Positions 1-10,350 are shown, numbered from the stretch's first letter. The stretch is 60,020 nucleotides of DNA from an uncultured Corynebacterium sp. (GCF_946998835.1 NZ_CAMQAZ010000015.1:1-60020), one strand, 5' to 3'. Numbers and translations: made by a program. Notes: generated from the sequence alone by a model not told the origin.

Positions 1-36
1 AAGAGTCAAGTGCTCTACCAATTGAGCTAAAGCCCC
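1..36 (-). tRNA. tRNA-Lys (CTT), 3' part cut off by the window edge
   Basis: Read on the minus strand, the sequence folds as the 5' half of a tRNA: acceptor strand GGGGCTT, TA, D-stem GCTC/GAGC with a GGTA-type D-loop, then anticodon stem CTTGA followed by C-T-CTT. The last three bases seen (window positions 3 to 1) are the anticodon CTT, giving lysine. The rest lies outside the window, so the anticodon loop cannot be fully checked. It precedes tRNA-Ile on the opposite side of gyrA, where many relatives have Ile-Ala; the visible anticodon stem does not fit Ala. Confidence 0.8.
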
Positions 37-67
37 ATACACCGAGCAATTATACCTTGTTCGGTAG

Positions 68-141
68 TGGGCCTAGGAGGACTTGAACCTCCGACCCCTT
101 CGTTATCAGCGAAGTGCTCTAACCGCCTGAGCTATAGGCCC
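68..141 (-). tRNA. tRNA-Ile (GAT)
   Basis: A complete cloverleaf is visible on the minus strand. The acceptor stem GGGCCTA pairs with TAGGCCC, the D-arm is GCTC/GAGC, the anticodon stem CTTCG/CGAAG encloses the loop CTGATAA (anticodon GAT), and a T-arm with GGTTCAAGTC follows. The discriminator base is A and no CCA is encoded. A tRNA-Ile just downstream of gyrA and a DUF3566 gene is the usual arrangement in corynebacteria and mycobacteria. Confidence 0.97.
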
Positions 142-290
142 CGTGGAACGAGATATAACTTAACCCGTAACCATGACACTTCACAAATCGCCTGGTCAGA
201 GGCCTAAATATTGAGCTAAAAAGCAGTCATTAAGTAGTCATTACAACTACTCCATGACCAGTTCACTTAAAAACACCTCTGAACCAACGC

Positions 291-327
291 GACCCCGGGG
301 CCACCGAACGGGGGTGACACCGGGGCC
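291..327 (-). terminator. possible terminator of the gyrA operon
   Basis: GC-rich arms GACCCCGG (291-298) and CCGGGGCC (320-327) can pair with one G-T wobble. On the minus strand, about 20 bases further on, comes a TTTTT run. It lies just after the stop of the DUF3566 gene. The distance to the T-run makes this a weak call. Confidence 0.3.
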
Positions 328-345
328 ATAAGGAGGCAAGGCAGC

Positions 346-678
346 CTAGCTGTCGTCGGCAAGCGAGATCTTGAGACCTCCAACGAGACCGCCGCAGGCG
401 TTGTAGATGACCGCACCGAGGGCCATGAACCCAATCGACAGCACCCACCACAGCGCGCCAACAGCGGCTGCCAGGCCGAGCACGAGACCCGCGCCGATGG
501 AGTCCTCCCCGCCAATCAATTCACTGATGGGGGCGAGCAGCCCCATCCCGGAGAGCAAAAGGTAGAGCAGGCCGACCGCGGCAAGCCAGACGAGGAAGCC
601 AATGAAGCCAGTGGCCGCCGTAATGCGCATGGCGGACCAGGGGCTCACCTTGTCGACTACCAAGTTAGTTTCGGCCAT
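346..678 (-). CDS. DUF3566 family membrane protein
   Basis: This 110-residue protein begins MAETNLVVDKVSPWS and matches the DUF3566 family encoded directly after gyrA in corynebacteria and mycobacteria. Two long hydrophobic segments (about residues 20-45 and 60-95) suggest it is integral to the membrane; no enzymatic motif is seen and its function is unknown. The start at 678 is preferred over upstream codons because AAGGAG sits about eight bases upstream, inside the last codons of gyrA. The gene begins four bases after the gyrA stop, so the two are almost certainly co-transcribed and translationally coupled. Confidence 0.88.
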   Translation of the reverse strand: MAETNLVVDKVSPWSAMRITAATGFIGFLVWLAAVGLLYLLLSGMGLLAPISELIGGEDSIGAGLVLGLAAAVGALWWVLSIGFMALGAVIYNACGGLVGGLKISLADDS

Positions 679-682
679 GCGC

Positions 683-3286
<2,604 letters not shown>

Positions 3287-3370
3287 TGACTGCTTCCTTT
3301 ACTTACAAGAGGTTCGCATCCATTCTACAGGGCTTTAGAACACGCTTTACGACGTCGTGTGCAACTTTTC

Positions 3371-3387
3371 GATACCATTGTGGTATC
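3371..3387. promoter_or_regulatory. 17-bp palindrome, candidate operator of the RHH/Doc-like operon
   Basis: GATACCA-TTG-TGGTATC is a perfect inverted repeat with a three-base centre. It lies about 55-60 bases upstream of the RHH gene and 85 bases upstream of the divergent gyrA start. Ribbon-helix-helix antitoxins usually bind such short palindromes next to their own promoter. That this RHH protein binds it, and whether gyrA is affected, is inference. Confidence 0.45.
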
Positions 3388-3427
3388 ACTTCTCTGATTT
3401 TTGAGGAGCGAGAAGCGAGGGAGCGAG

Positions 3428-3451
3428 ATGCGAGTGCACCAATGGCAATGA
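3428..3451 (+). CDS. possible 7-codon leader peptide (minicistron)
   Basis: An ATG preceded by GAGGGAG (3417-3423) opens a frame reading MRVHQWQ, ending at TGA 3449-3451. That stop overlaps, as ATGA, the ATG at 3448 that begins MTLRLTKEQ in the RHH frame. The RHH gene itself has no good ribosome-binding site. The arrangement would let the minicistron couple translation into the RHH gene. No other support exists. Confidence 0.3.
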   Translation: MRVHQWQ

Positions 3452-3669
3452 CCTTAAGGCTCACGAAAGAACAGGACACCGCCCTGGCGCTGTTGGCACA
3501 GATGGAGGGCGCATCCAAACACGAGGCCGTCATCCGCGCGATTGAATCCGCCGCGGAGAGGGTTCTTCAGCAAGGACAGGCTCGGGAAATCACAGCAAGC
3601 GTGATTGATACCGACATGGCACTGCTGCGAAAGTTGAGCTCTCCACGACCCCGCGGATCACTCGAATGA
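3442..3669 (+). CDS. ribbon-helix-helix (CopG-like) antitoxin-type protein
   Basis: This small protein (73-75 residues) starts MAMTLRLT or, from the ATG at 3448, MTLRLTKEQ. The beta strand TLRLT followed by helices around DTALALLAQMEG and SKHEAVIRAIESAAERVL is the usual ribbon-helix-helix DNA-binding fold. Its stop overlaps the start of the Doc-like gene as ATGA, which is the typical antitoxin-toxin order. A palindromic operator candidate lies upstream (3371-3387), and a 7-codon minicistron may feed ribosomes into the 3448 start. The C-terminal 30 residues would be the toxin-binding part if the pair works as a toxin-antitoxin module. It could also be a plain regulator now that the partner looks inactive. 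Confidence 0.75.
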   Translation: MAMTLRLTKEQDTALALLAQMEGASKHEAVIRAIESAAERVLQQGQAREITASVIDTDMALLRKLSSPRPRGSLE

Positions 3670-4004
3670 GAGCGCCGAAGATTCAGCCACTCAGCGACGC
3701 AGCAATTTTGGCGGCCATGGAAGAATTGGTTACCAATGTGCCGGAATTGGCCGACGCTACCCTCGTACGGCCGTGGGCAATCAGCACCATTGCCGCCACC
3801 AGTGCGGGTGTCATCGCTGGTCATCGAACTTTTCCGACACTCTCCGCGGCAGCGCAGGCGGTCGCTTTTGCAACGTTTCACGTGAAACCAATGAGTTCCG
3901 GCAACACCGCGTTGGGCGCTTTGCTCGCGCACATACTCCTCACAATCAACGGCGAAGAGGTGTCATTCGCGGAGAGCTGGGACCTGGTCAAAGACGGGAT
4001 TTAA
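3666..4004 (+). CDS. Doc/Fic-like protein with a degenerate catalytic motif
   Basis: This 112-residue protein fits the death-on-curing (Doc) branch of the Fic fold: ADATLVRPWAIS matches the usual LLESAL-RP segment, FPTLSAAAQAVAFAT matches YPTLAEKAA, and SGNTALGALLAHILLTING matches the GNKRTALAAALVFLELNG helix. The Fic motif HPFx(D)GNKR is replaced by K74-P-M-S-S-G-N-T-A82, so the catalytic His and the phosphate-binding Lys/Arg are missing. It is therefore probably inactive as a nucleotidyl- or phosphotransferase. Codons for T70-FHVKP75 are written by a parS-like site (3874-3889). It overlaps the RHH gene by four bases and shares the palindrome TTAA with the stop of the convergent hydrolase gene. 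Confidence 0.65.
   Translation: MRAPKIQPLSDAAILAAMEELVTNVPELADATLVRPWAISTIAATSAGVIAGHRTFPTLSAAAQAVAFATFHVKPMSSGNTALGALLAHILLTINGEEVSFAESWDLVKDGI
3874..3889. other. parS: parS-like site inside the Doc-like gene
   Basis: CGTTTCACGTGAAACC keeps the full 14-base palindromic core of the ParB site TGTTTCACGTGAAACA and differs only at the two outermost bases. It lies on the gyrA/gyrB side of oriC, about 6.8 kb from the origin, opposite the three perfect sites. ParB binding is inferred from the match. Confidence 0.75.
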
Positions 4005-4921
4005 ATTTCCTCAATAAACCGCTCGAGACGATTAACCACAGCCTGCGGCTCACGCGCCCAACGGTTGTGCCCCAAGCGCTGCTCAATGAACTCGTACTTC
4101 GCCGAATTTGGCAACATCCGCGCCAGCGCCTGCGCCGAAGCCTCCGGACAGTCACGGTCACCACCACAGTTCAGCAGCAGTGCCGGAGTGGTCACCTTCG
4201 GCATCTCAGCGGCATAGTCGATGTCCGCACCCCGGGGTCGCAAGAGACCCGTGCGCGAGAACCGCGCCCACTCCACCACATGGTTACGGGCCTGCCGACC
4301 GTAGCCGGCCACATCAAACCTACCTGCTGGCCAATAACCCAGAATCTGGGACACCACCTGCATGAACGGTGCGCCGTAACGGAGGCGTTTGTACTCATTG
4401 CCGGTAAAACACTTGTAGTGCGGGGTGCCGGAGCCAACCATCACCACGCCGGCCACGTCCGCTTCCGGTCGAGCCAGATACAGCGAAGCAATCTGGCCGC
4501 CCATGGAATGACAGAGCAGGTAGACGGGCAGCTTTTCTCCTGTGCCCTCCCCTGGTCCCTCCCCCGCAGCGAGATGGTCAAACTCCTTGCGGGCACGAGC
4601 CACTGCCAACGGGTAATCCACCGACGCAAGATCCTGGTAGCCCCAATTATGGCGGCGGGTGGCCACCGCCGTCTGATTGCCCTGGCCCCGTAATTCTGAG
4701 GTCAGGACACAAAAACCACGGCGCTGCAGCTCCTGAGCAATCGGCCGGTAATAGCGAGCACCCATGCCAAAGCCCGGCCAAATAACGACAATGCCCCGAG
4801 GCGTACCTTCGGGAGTCCGAAGCGCCATCGGGGTCACGGAGCCATCGGGCAATGTCTCCTGCACAATACGTGGCTCGACCGGTGGTTCCCCGTTGACCAT
4901 GCTTCCTCGCGTATCTTCCAT
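4001..4921 (-). CDS. alpha/beta hydrolase (lysophospholipase-like)
   Basis: This 306-residue protein has the alpha/beta-hydrolase fold of the serine aminopeptidase/monoacylglycerol lipase group. The nucleophile elbow is CHSMGG with Ser139, the acid is likely Asp255 or Asp257 in GGDRD, and the base is His285 in LGHNRW. The oxyanion region is WPGFGMGARYY. There is no signal peptide, so it should be cytoplasmic; the substrate is unknown. It lies 82 bases downstream of gyrB on the same strand and may be read from that transcript. The start is uncertain: the first ATG has no good ribosome site, while an in-frame ATG at 4900 follows GAGGAAGC closely. Its TAA overlaps the convergent Doc-like stop. 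Confidence 0.85.
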   Translation of the reverse strand: MEDTRGSMVNGEPPVEPRIVQETLPDGSVTPMALRTPEGTPRGIVVIWPGFGMGARYYRPIAQELQRRGFCVLTSELRGQGNQTAVATRRHNWGYQDLASVDYPLAVARARKEFDHLAAGEGPGEGTGEKLPVYLLCHSMGGQIASLYLARPEADVAGVVMVGSGTPHYKCFTGNEYKRLRYGAPFMQVVSQILGYWPAGRFDVAGYGRQARNHVVEWARFSRTGLLRPRGADIDYAAEMPKVTTPALLLNCGGDRDCPEASAQALARMLPNSAKYEFIEQRLGHNRWAREPQAVVNRLERFIEEI

Positions 4922-5003
4922 TTCATAAACATTAATGGTTGAACAGAGGTTTTGTCAGGGGAACCGACAAGCCGAAAAACCAGACTACAAACCAGGTACC
5001 GGT

Positions 5004-7043
5004 TTAGACGTCAAGGAAGCGAACATCCTTCGCATTACGGGTGATGAACGAACGTCGTGAAGCAACGTCATCGCCCATCAGAATGGTGAATAGTTCGTCA
5101 GCCTTCTGCGCATCCTCGAGCGCAACTTGTCGCAGTACGCGGTGATCCGGATCCATGGTGGTATCCCACAGCTCTGCGGCGTTCATCTCACCGAGACCCT
5201 TGTAGCGTTGGACGCCGTCGTCCTTGTTGATCTTGCGGTTGGCAGCCAGGCCCTCTTCCAGCAGCTGATCGCGCTCGGCATCGGAGTAGGCGTAGCCCGG
5301 CTCGCCCTTTGCCCACTTGAGCTTGTACAGCGGCGGCTGAGCGAGGTAGACGTGTCCCTCATCAATCAGCGGGCGCATCAGGCGGAACAGCAGTGTCAGC
5401 AGCAGCGTAGCAATGTGTTGACCGTCGACGTCGGCGTCGGCCATCAGCACAATCTTGTGGTAGCGCAGCTTCTCGATGTCGAACTCGTCGTGAATACCGG
5501 TGCCCAGCGCCGTAATAATGGCCTGGACCTCGTTATTCTTCAGGGTCTTATCCAGGCGCGCCTTTTCGACGTTCAGAATCTTACCGCGCAGCGGCAAAAT
5601 AGCCTGGAACAGCGAGTTTCGACCCGCCTTTGCGGAACCACCTGCGGAGTCACCCTCCACGATGAACAGCTCGGACTGCTTCGGGTCCTTCGAACGACAG
5701 TCAGCCAACTTACCCGGCAGACCACCGAGATCCGTTGCGGACTTACGACGCACCAGGTCGCGGGCCTTACGAGCCGCCTGACGAGCATGCGCCGACGCGA
5801 TGGCCTTGTTGACAATGGCCTTGGCCTCAGCCGGATTGGCCTCCAGCCAGTGGCCGATGTGCTCATTGGTCATACGCTGAACGAAGGAACGCACCTCGGT
5901 GTTACCCAGCTTGGTCTTCGTCTGGCCCTCGAACTGCGGGTCGGCGACCTTCACCGAAATGACGGCGGCAAGCCCTTCACGGCAGTCCTCACCGGAGAGG
6001 TTATTCTCCTTCTCCTTCAGCAGGCGGTGCTCACGCGCATAACGGTTCATCAGCGACGTCAGCGCAGAACGAAAACCCTCTTCGTGCGTACCGCCCTCGA
6101 TGGTGTTAATGGTGTTGGCGAAGGTGTGCACCGACTCGGAGTAGCCCGAGTTCCACTGCATTGCAATCTCGACCTCGTGGCCCTCACCTGCAGCATCGAA
6201 GGAAATGATGGTCGGGTGGATGATGTTCTTCGACTTGTTCAGAGACTCGACATAATCGCGCAGACCATTCGGGTAGTGGAAGACCTTGCGGCGCTCCTTC
6301 GGCTTCGTGGTCTTCTCGGCCTTTTCCTGCTCGGCAGTGGCCGCATCCTTGGCGACCTCAGCAGATTCGGTCTCCGCCTGCTCCGCCAGAGCCTCGGCCT
6401 CGAGCTCCTCCTCGGAGACGCGCTTGTCCACCAACGTGATGGTCAGGCCCTTGTTCAAAAACGCCATCTCGCGCAGACGGCGAGCAATGGTGTCGAACTT
6501 GAAATCGGTGGTCTCAAAAATCTCCGGGTCCGGCCAGAAACGCTGCGTGGTACCCGAACCGCGAGTCTTCTTACCGCGGATAATTTCTTCCGGAACTGCG
6601 TGGTCGAAGTTCTGGTACCAGGTGTAGCCATCACGGATGACCTCGGTTTCCATTCGTGTCGACAGCGCGTTGACCACCGAAATACCCACACCGTGCAGAC
6701 CGCCGGAAACGGCGTAGGACTCCGAGTCAAACTTGCCGCCGGCGTGCAGCTGAGTCATAACCACCTGCACCGTCGGCATGCCCGACGGGTGCATTTCCAC
6801 CGGAATACCACGGCCGTTATCGCGGACCTCTACAGCGCCGTCTTCCAGCAGGGTGACCTCAACATCGGTGGCGTAACCCGCCATAGCCTCATCGACGGAG
6901 TTATCTACAACTTCCCACACCAGGTGGTGCAGGCCACGCTCACCAGTCGAGCCAATGTACATACCCGGTCGTTTACGCACGGCCTCGAGGCCCTCGAGGA
7001 TCGTAATCGATGAGGCGTCATATTGATGTTCGGTAGCAGCCAC
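5004..7043 (-). CDS. gyrB: DNA gyrase subunit B
   Basis: This 679-residue protein is the ATPase subunit of gyrase. The GHKL fold shows E44..N48 (EVVDNSVDE), D75-NGRGIP and the GGLHGVG loop (114-120). The Toprim part has E463-GDSAGG and the D536-A-D-V-D acidic pair for metal binding, followed by PLRGKILNVEKA and the C-terminal RYKGLGEMNAAELWDTTMDP. A charged insert (about residues 209-252, rich in Glu, Ala and Lys) sits before the transducer domain. The start is GTG at 7043, with AGGAGA about 11 bases upstream. It follows recF and dciA, and the promoter is probably in the 264-base gap before it. Confidence 0.98.
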   Translation of the reverse strand: MAATEHQYDASSITILEGLEAVRKRPGMYIGSTGERGLHHLVWEVVDNSVDEAMAGYATDVEVTLLEDGAVEVRDNGRGIPVEMHPSGMPTVQVVMTQLHAGGKFDSESYAVSGGLHGVGISVVNALSTRMETEVIRDGYTWYQNFDHAVPEEIIRGKKTRGSGTTQRFWPDPEIFETTDFKFDTIARRLREMAFLNKGLTITLVDKRVSEEELEAEALAEQAETESAEVAKDAATAEQEKAEKTTKPKERRKVFHYPNGLRDYVESLNKSKNIIHPTIISFDAAGEGHEVEIAMQWNSGYSESVHTFANTINTIEGGTHEEGFRSALTSLMNRYAREHRLLKEKENNLSGEDCREGLAAVISVKVADPQFEGQTKTKLGNTEVRSFVQRMTNEHIGHWLEANPAEAKAIVNKAIASAHARQAARKARDLVRRKSATDLGGLPGKLADCRSKDPKQSELFIVEGDSAGGSAKAGRNSLFQAILPLRGKILNVEKARLDKTLKNNEVQAIITALGTGIHDEFDIEKLRYHKIVLMADADVDGQHIATLLLTLLFRLMRPLIDEGHVYLAQPPLYKLKWAKGEPGYAYSDAERDQLLEEGLAANRKINKDDGVQRYKGLGEMNAAELWDTTMDPDHRVLRQVALEDAQKADELFTILMGDDVASRRSFITRNAKDVRFLDV

Positions 7044-7198
7044 GGTTCGGCGCGTCTCCTATTCTTGGTTCTCTCCCCGCGCCACATTCGTCAGCGCGCG
7101 AAAAATAGGCCGGCGGCTTAGCGCTATCAGTACTAACCACTTTGGCTAGGTAGGTGTCGATAGCGTCCCAAGAACCGCCTGCCGATATTCTCCTGCCT

Positions 7199-7204
7199 AT
7201 CTTA
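7199..7204 (-). promoter_or_regulatory. candidate -10 element for gyrB
   Basis: On the minus strand GGGGTAAGATAGG fits the corynebacterial TANNNT -10 box, about 155 bases upstream of gyrB. No convincing -35 is seen. The same gap (7044-7307) holds a 7-bp inverted repeat CGCTATC (7122-7128)/GATAGCG (7159-7165) in the leader. Apart from this I see nothing in the gap. Confidence 0.3.
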
Positions 7205-7307
7205 CCCCAACGTAGTCCCCTACAGTGGATAGAGCTGATGCGCTCAAAGGAGCAAATTTCGCAGTTTTACGCATATCGACGATTATTCGTAGACCTTTTA
7301 CCGACCT

Positions 7308-7976
7308 TTACCCGTAAGTATCGCGCGGACCTCGGCCCTCAATGTGCAGTTTGCCCTTGCGCCAACTCGGCGCCTTCGGGCCCAGTACTTTGATCTCCTC
7401 GACTACACCATCGCCGACGCGCTCCGCAATCGACTTCAACACCTGCCGCTGCGCCAACCTCAGCTGAGTTGCCCATGCCGTCGACTGGCACTCGACCACC
7501 AAAGTGCCGTCCTTGAACTCCTTGACCTGGGAGTGTTCCGCAACAACCTTGCCGACCATCGAATCCCACTCCGTCATAATCACACCGTGGGCGATGTGAA
7601 TCTGCCAACCGCGATCAACCACGGCCTTATTCAGCACCGCACCAATCGGCGCAGGTCGACGATCATATTTCCGGTACAGCCGAATCCCCGACTCCTTCAA
7701 TAGACTCGGCGAAATCACCGTGCCGGCGCGGTCCCGCACCACTGCCTGCGCTGCCCGCTGCTTATCGACGTCCGCAACAATCCCCTCCGCGGCCTTCACA
7801 GGCACACGGGAGTCGAGACCAGCCCACGAGCCCTTCTTCCTCGGCGGCCGCTGGAGATTCGGCAACTTGTGCCCACCCTCTTTAGCGGCAGCACGCATGC
7901 GGAAGAAAGCTTCGCTGACCAGGTCGTTTTCCTCTTCCGGTGAGTTATCCGGCTCCATTTTCTCGACCATCCTCAT
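7308..7976 (-). CDS. dciA: DciA family replicative helicase loader (DUF721)
   Basis: This protein of about 216-222 residues has a basic, Pro-rich N-terminal half and a C-terminal DUF721 domain. The domain is recognisable by WDSMVGKVVAEHSQVKEFKDGTLVVECQSTAWATQLRLAQRQVL. DUF721 proteins are now called DciA and are thought to open or load the DnaB helicase in bacteria lacking DnaC or DnaI. It overlaps the end of recF (stop at 7945), so the genes are coupled. Three in-frame ATG codons (7976, 7970, 7958) are possible starts. Its place in dnaA-dnaN-recF-dciA-gyrB is conserved in actinobacteria. Confidence 0.92.
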   Translation of the reverse strand: MRMVEKMEPDNSPEEENDLVSEAFFRMRAAAKEGGHKLPNLQRPPRKKGSWAGLDSRVPVKAAEGIVADVDKQRAAQAVVRDRAGTVISPSLLKESGIRLYRKYDRRPAPIGAVLNKAVVDRGWQIHIAHGVIMTEWDSMVGKVVAEHSQVKEFKDGTLVVECQSTAWATQLRLAQRQVLKSIAERVGDGVVEEIKVLGPKAPSWRKGKLHIEGRGPRDTYG

Positions 7977-9150
7977 CCAAAAGCGAAATCCGACCCTGCT
8001 CGGTCTGCGTCACCGTCACCGTGTGATGAGTCACCGACGAATCCTGCACCAGTGCTCGTGGCAGCTCCTCCCCGACCGCCGAGGTAATCAGTACCTGCTC
8101 GGCCTGCTGCGCAATGTCCATGAGGGCTTCTCGACGATGCCGGTCGAGTTCCGCAAACACGTCGTCAAGCACTAAGACGGGATCGGGACCATCGGCGCGG
8201 AGCAAAAAGTACGCGCCGAGACGCAACGCGAGCGCAAAAGACCAAGTTTCGCCGTGGCTGGCAAAGCCCTTAGCGGGATCGGTGCCGAGAATGAGGTCGA
8301 GATCATCGCGGTGCGGACCGACGAGGCAGGAACCGCGCTCAATCTCCGCGGTGCGGCGCTCGGCCATCTTCGTCAGCAACAGTGCCTCTAGCAGCTCCGG
8401 TTCGCTGGGCAGTGGGCCGCCATCGACACTGTCGACCTTCGGCGCATAGGCGATTCTGGCCGGGCGCGAATGCGGCGCGAGTGTGGCATAGGCCTGGCTG
8501 ACATGCTCGGAAAGCTCGGCGATCAAGTCCATGCGCGCAGCCATTAACGCCGCTCCCACCTGGGCTAATTGCGCATCCCAGGTATCCAGCGTGCTCAGTG
8601 CTGCCTGCCCCTCCGAGGAAGAATAGCCACGTCGCAGCGTCGAGCTCGCCGACTTCAACAACGCATTCTTCTGACGCAAGATTTTGTCGTATTGAATGCG
8701 GATACCGGCGGACAGGGGACGTCGTAAAGCGAGCAAATCGTCGATGTAGCGGCGGCGCGCGGCGGGCTCGCCCTTGACCAGCGTGAGATCCTCTGGTGAG
8801 AAAAAGACCGACTTGACGATTCCCAGCAGCTCCCGCGGGGACTTCAGCCGCGTGCGATTAATCTGCGCCTGATTCGCGCGGTGCGGATTGATAAGCAGAT
8901 GCGCCGTCAGCTCGCGGCCATCGTTGACCGCCGTCGCAGAAATGCGTGCCGACGGGCTACCCGAGCGGACCAACGGAGCATCCGTAGAAACTCGATGCGA
9001 ACCGAGCGTGGAGAGGTACCCAACGGCCTCGACAATATTGGTCTTGCCGTAGCCATTTTGCCCGGTAAAAACGGTAATTCCAGGCGCGAACTCGACTTCC
9101 AACTCCGGCCAGGAGCGGAAGTCGCGCAAGGATAAATACCGAATGTGCAT
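7945..9150 (-). CDS. recF: DNA replication and repair protein RecF
   Basis: This 401-residue ABC-type ATPase helps load RecA at single-strand gaps. The Walker A is GQNGYGKT (30-37), the signature region is LVGPHRDDLDL, and the Walker B is PVLVLDDVFAELD near residue 330. The N-terminus MHIRYLSLRDFRSWPELEVEF is typical of the family, and the length is slightly above the common 360-380 residues. It begins nine bases after the dnaN stop and overlaps dciA at its end, so it is part of one operon. No strong ribosome site precedes the ATG. Confidence 0.97.
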   Translation of the reverse strand: MHIRYLSLRDFRSWPELEVEFAPGITVFTGQNGYGKTNIVEAVGYLSTLGSHRVSTDAPLVRSGSPSARISATAVNDGRELTAHLLINPHRANQAQINRTRLKSPRELLGIVKSVFFSPEDLTLVKGEPAARRRYIDDLLALRRPLSAGIRIQYDKILRQKNALLKSASSTLRRGYSSSEGQAALSTLDTWDAQLAQVGAALMAARMDLIAELSEHVSQAYATLAPHSRPARIAYAPKVDSVDGGPLPSEPELLEALLLTKMAERRTAEIERGSCLVGPHRDDLDLILGTDPAKGFASHGETWSFALALRLGAYFLLRADGPDPVLVLDDVFAELDRHRREALMDIAQQAEQVLITSAVGEELPRALVQDSSVTHHTVTVTQTEQGRISLLDEDGRENGAG

Positions 9151-9159
9151 AGCCGAAGA

Positions 9160-10350
9160 CTAGCCCGGCAGGCGCACGGGCATCAGCAGGTAAGTGAAGT
9201 CGGTCTCCGGCGTTGGGAAGTAACCGTCCTCCCCGAGCTCCGGAATTTCCTCCGGCTCCGGAATGAGAATCGCAGGACGCGACGGCTGCGTGAAGCCCAG
9301 CAGAACGCGGTGGGAGCGAACAGCGCTGAGCCCCTCCAGCAGGTACTGCGGGTTGAACGCAATCAGCAGCGGCTCACCGTAGAAGTTGCAGGCCACGGTC
9401 TCTTCCGCATGGCCGACCTCGTCGCCGTGAGCGGAGAGGACAACCTGGCCGTCGGAGAAGTCCATGCGAATCTGCGCACCGTGATCTGCCATCAGGGACA
9501 CACGGCGGATGGCATCCTGCAGCTGGTCAACACGGGCAACAGCCATGGAGGAATGCTGCTTCGGCAGCAGCGGACGGAACTTCGGGAACTCGGCGTCCAG
9601 CAGTCGCGTGGTGGTGCGACGCGGATCGGCGAGAATCGCCAGCAGACCTTCCGATCCGACCTCGCGGTCATCGGAGCCATCGCCGAATGCCAAGGTCACC
9701 GGCTCGCTGGAGCTGGTGTCAAGCGTGCGGGCAGTCTCCGCGAAGGTTTTGGCCGGGATGAGCAGCTTGGTCTCTCCTGACGGGATTTGCTCCCACTCGA
9801 AGCTGCGAACCGCCAGGCGGAAACGGTCGGTAGCCGCGAGGGTGACCTCGTTGCCCTCGGTCTCCATCCGGATACCAGTCAGCATCGGCAGCGACTCATC
9901 CTTGCCTGCTGCGATGGCGACCTGGCCAATGGCCTCGGCCAACAGCGAAGCATCGACAGTACCGGTAGCTGCCGGAGCTTCTGGCAGCTGCGGGTAGTCC
10001 TCCAGCGTCAGGCTCGGTAGTTCGAAGCGGGAAGAACCACAGCGAACGATGACCTTAGTGCCATCAAAGTGCATCTCTACCTGCTTATTCGGCAGCTTAG
10101 AGACAATGTCAGAAACCAACTTGCCGTTGACGGCGAAGCGACCGGGCTCATCGACCTCAGCGCTAATACGAATCTGAGTGGAGACCTCGTAGTCGTAGCC
10201 AGCGAGCTGTAGACCGTTGTCATCAGCAAGGAAAATCATGCCGCGCAGAATCGGCTGAGTCGGACGTGCAGGCAGGTTACGAGCAACCCAGCTCACCGCA
10301 CCCGCGAGATCGTCCTTGGCCGCGCGAATACGGACTTCGGTCTGCTCCAT
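9160..10350 (-). CDS. dnaN: DNA polymerase III beta sliding clamp
   Basis: This 396-residue protein is the ring-shaped processivity clamp of the replicative polymerase. It has the three repeated clamp domains, an N-terminal segment MEQTEVRIRAAKDDLAGAVSWVARNLPARPTQPIL, and the C-terminal FTYLLMPVRLPG that forms the partner-binding pocket. GGAGGAACG lies directly before the ATG. It is the first gene read leftward from the oriC gap and heads the dnaN-recF-dciA operon. Confidence 0.98.
   Translation of the reverse strand: MEQTEVRIRAAKDDLAGAVSWVARNLPARPTQPILRGMIFLADDNGLQLAGYDYEVSTQIRISAEVDEPGRFAVNGKLVSDIVSKLPNKQVEMHFDGTKVIVRCGSSRFELPSLTLEDYPQLPEAPAATGTVDASLLAEAIGQVAIAAGKDESLPMLTGIRMETEGNEVTLAATDRFRLAVRSFEWEQIPSGETKLLIPAKTFAETARTLDTSSSEPVTLAFGDGSDDREVGSEGLLAILADPRRTTTRLLDAEFPKFRPLLPKQHSSMAVARVDQLQDAIRRVSLMADHGAQIRMDFSDGQVVLSAHGDEVGHAEETVACNFYGEPLLIAFNPQYLLEGLSAVRSHRVLLGFTQPSRPAILIPEPEEIPELGEDGYFPTPETDFTYLLMPVRLPG

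Noticed and set aside
1..36. tRNA-Ala as expected after tRNA-Ile near gyrA
   Set aside because: The anticodon stem and visible anticodon read CTTGA-CT-CTT, which fits Lys and not Ala (TGC).
3442..4004. Recently acquired genomic island between gyrA and gyrB
   Set aside because: Only two small genes, no integrase, no direct repeats at the edges, and similar base composition. A parS-like site inside suggests long residence.
5127..7013. 628-codon open frame on the plus strand
   Set aside because: It is the mirror of gyrB. Codon bias of the real gene keeps the opposite frame open.
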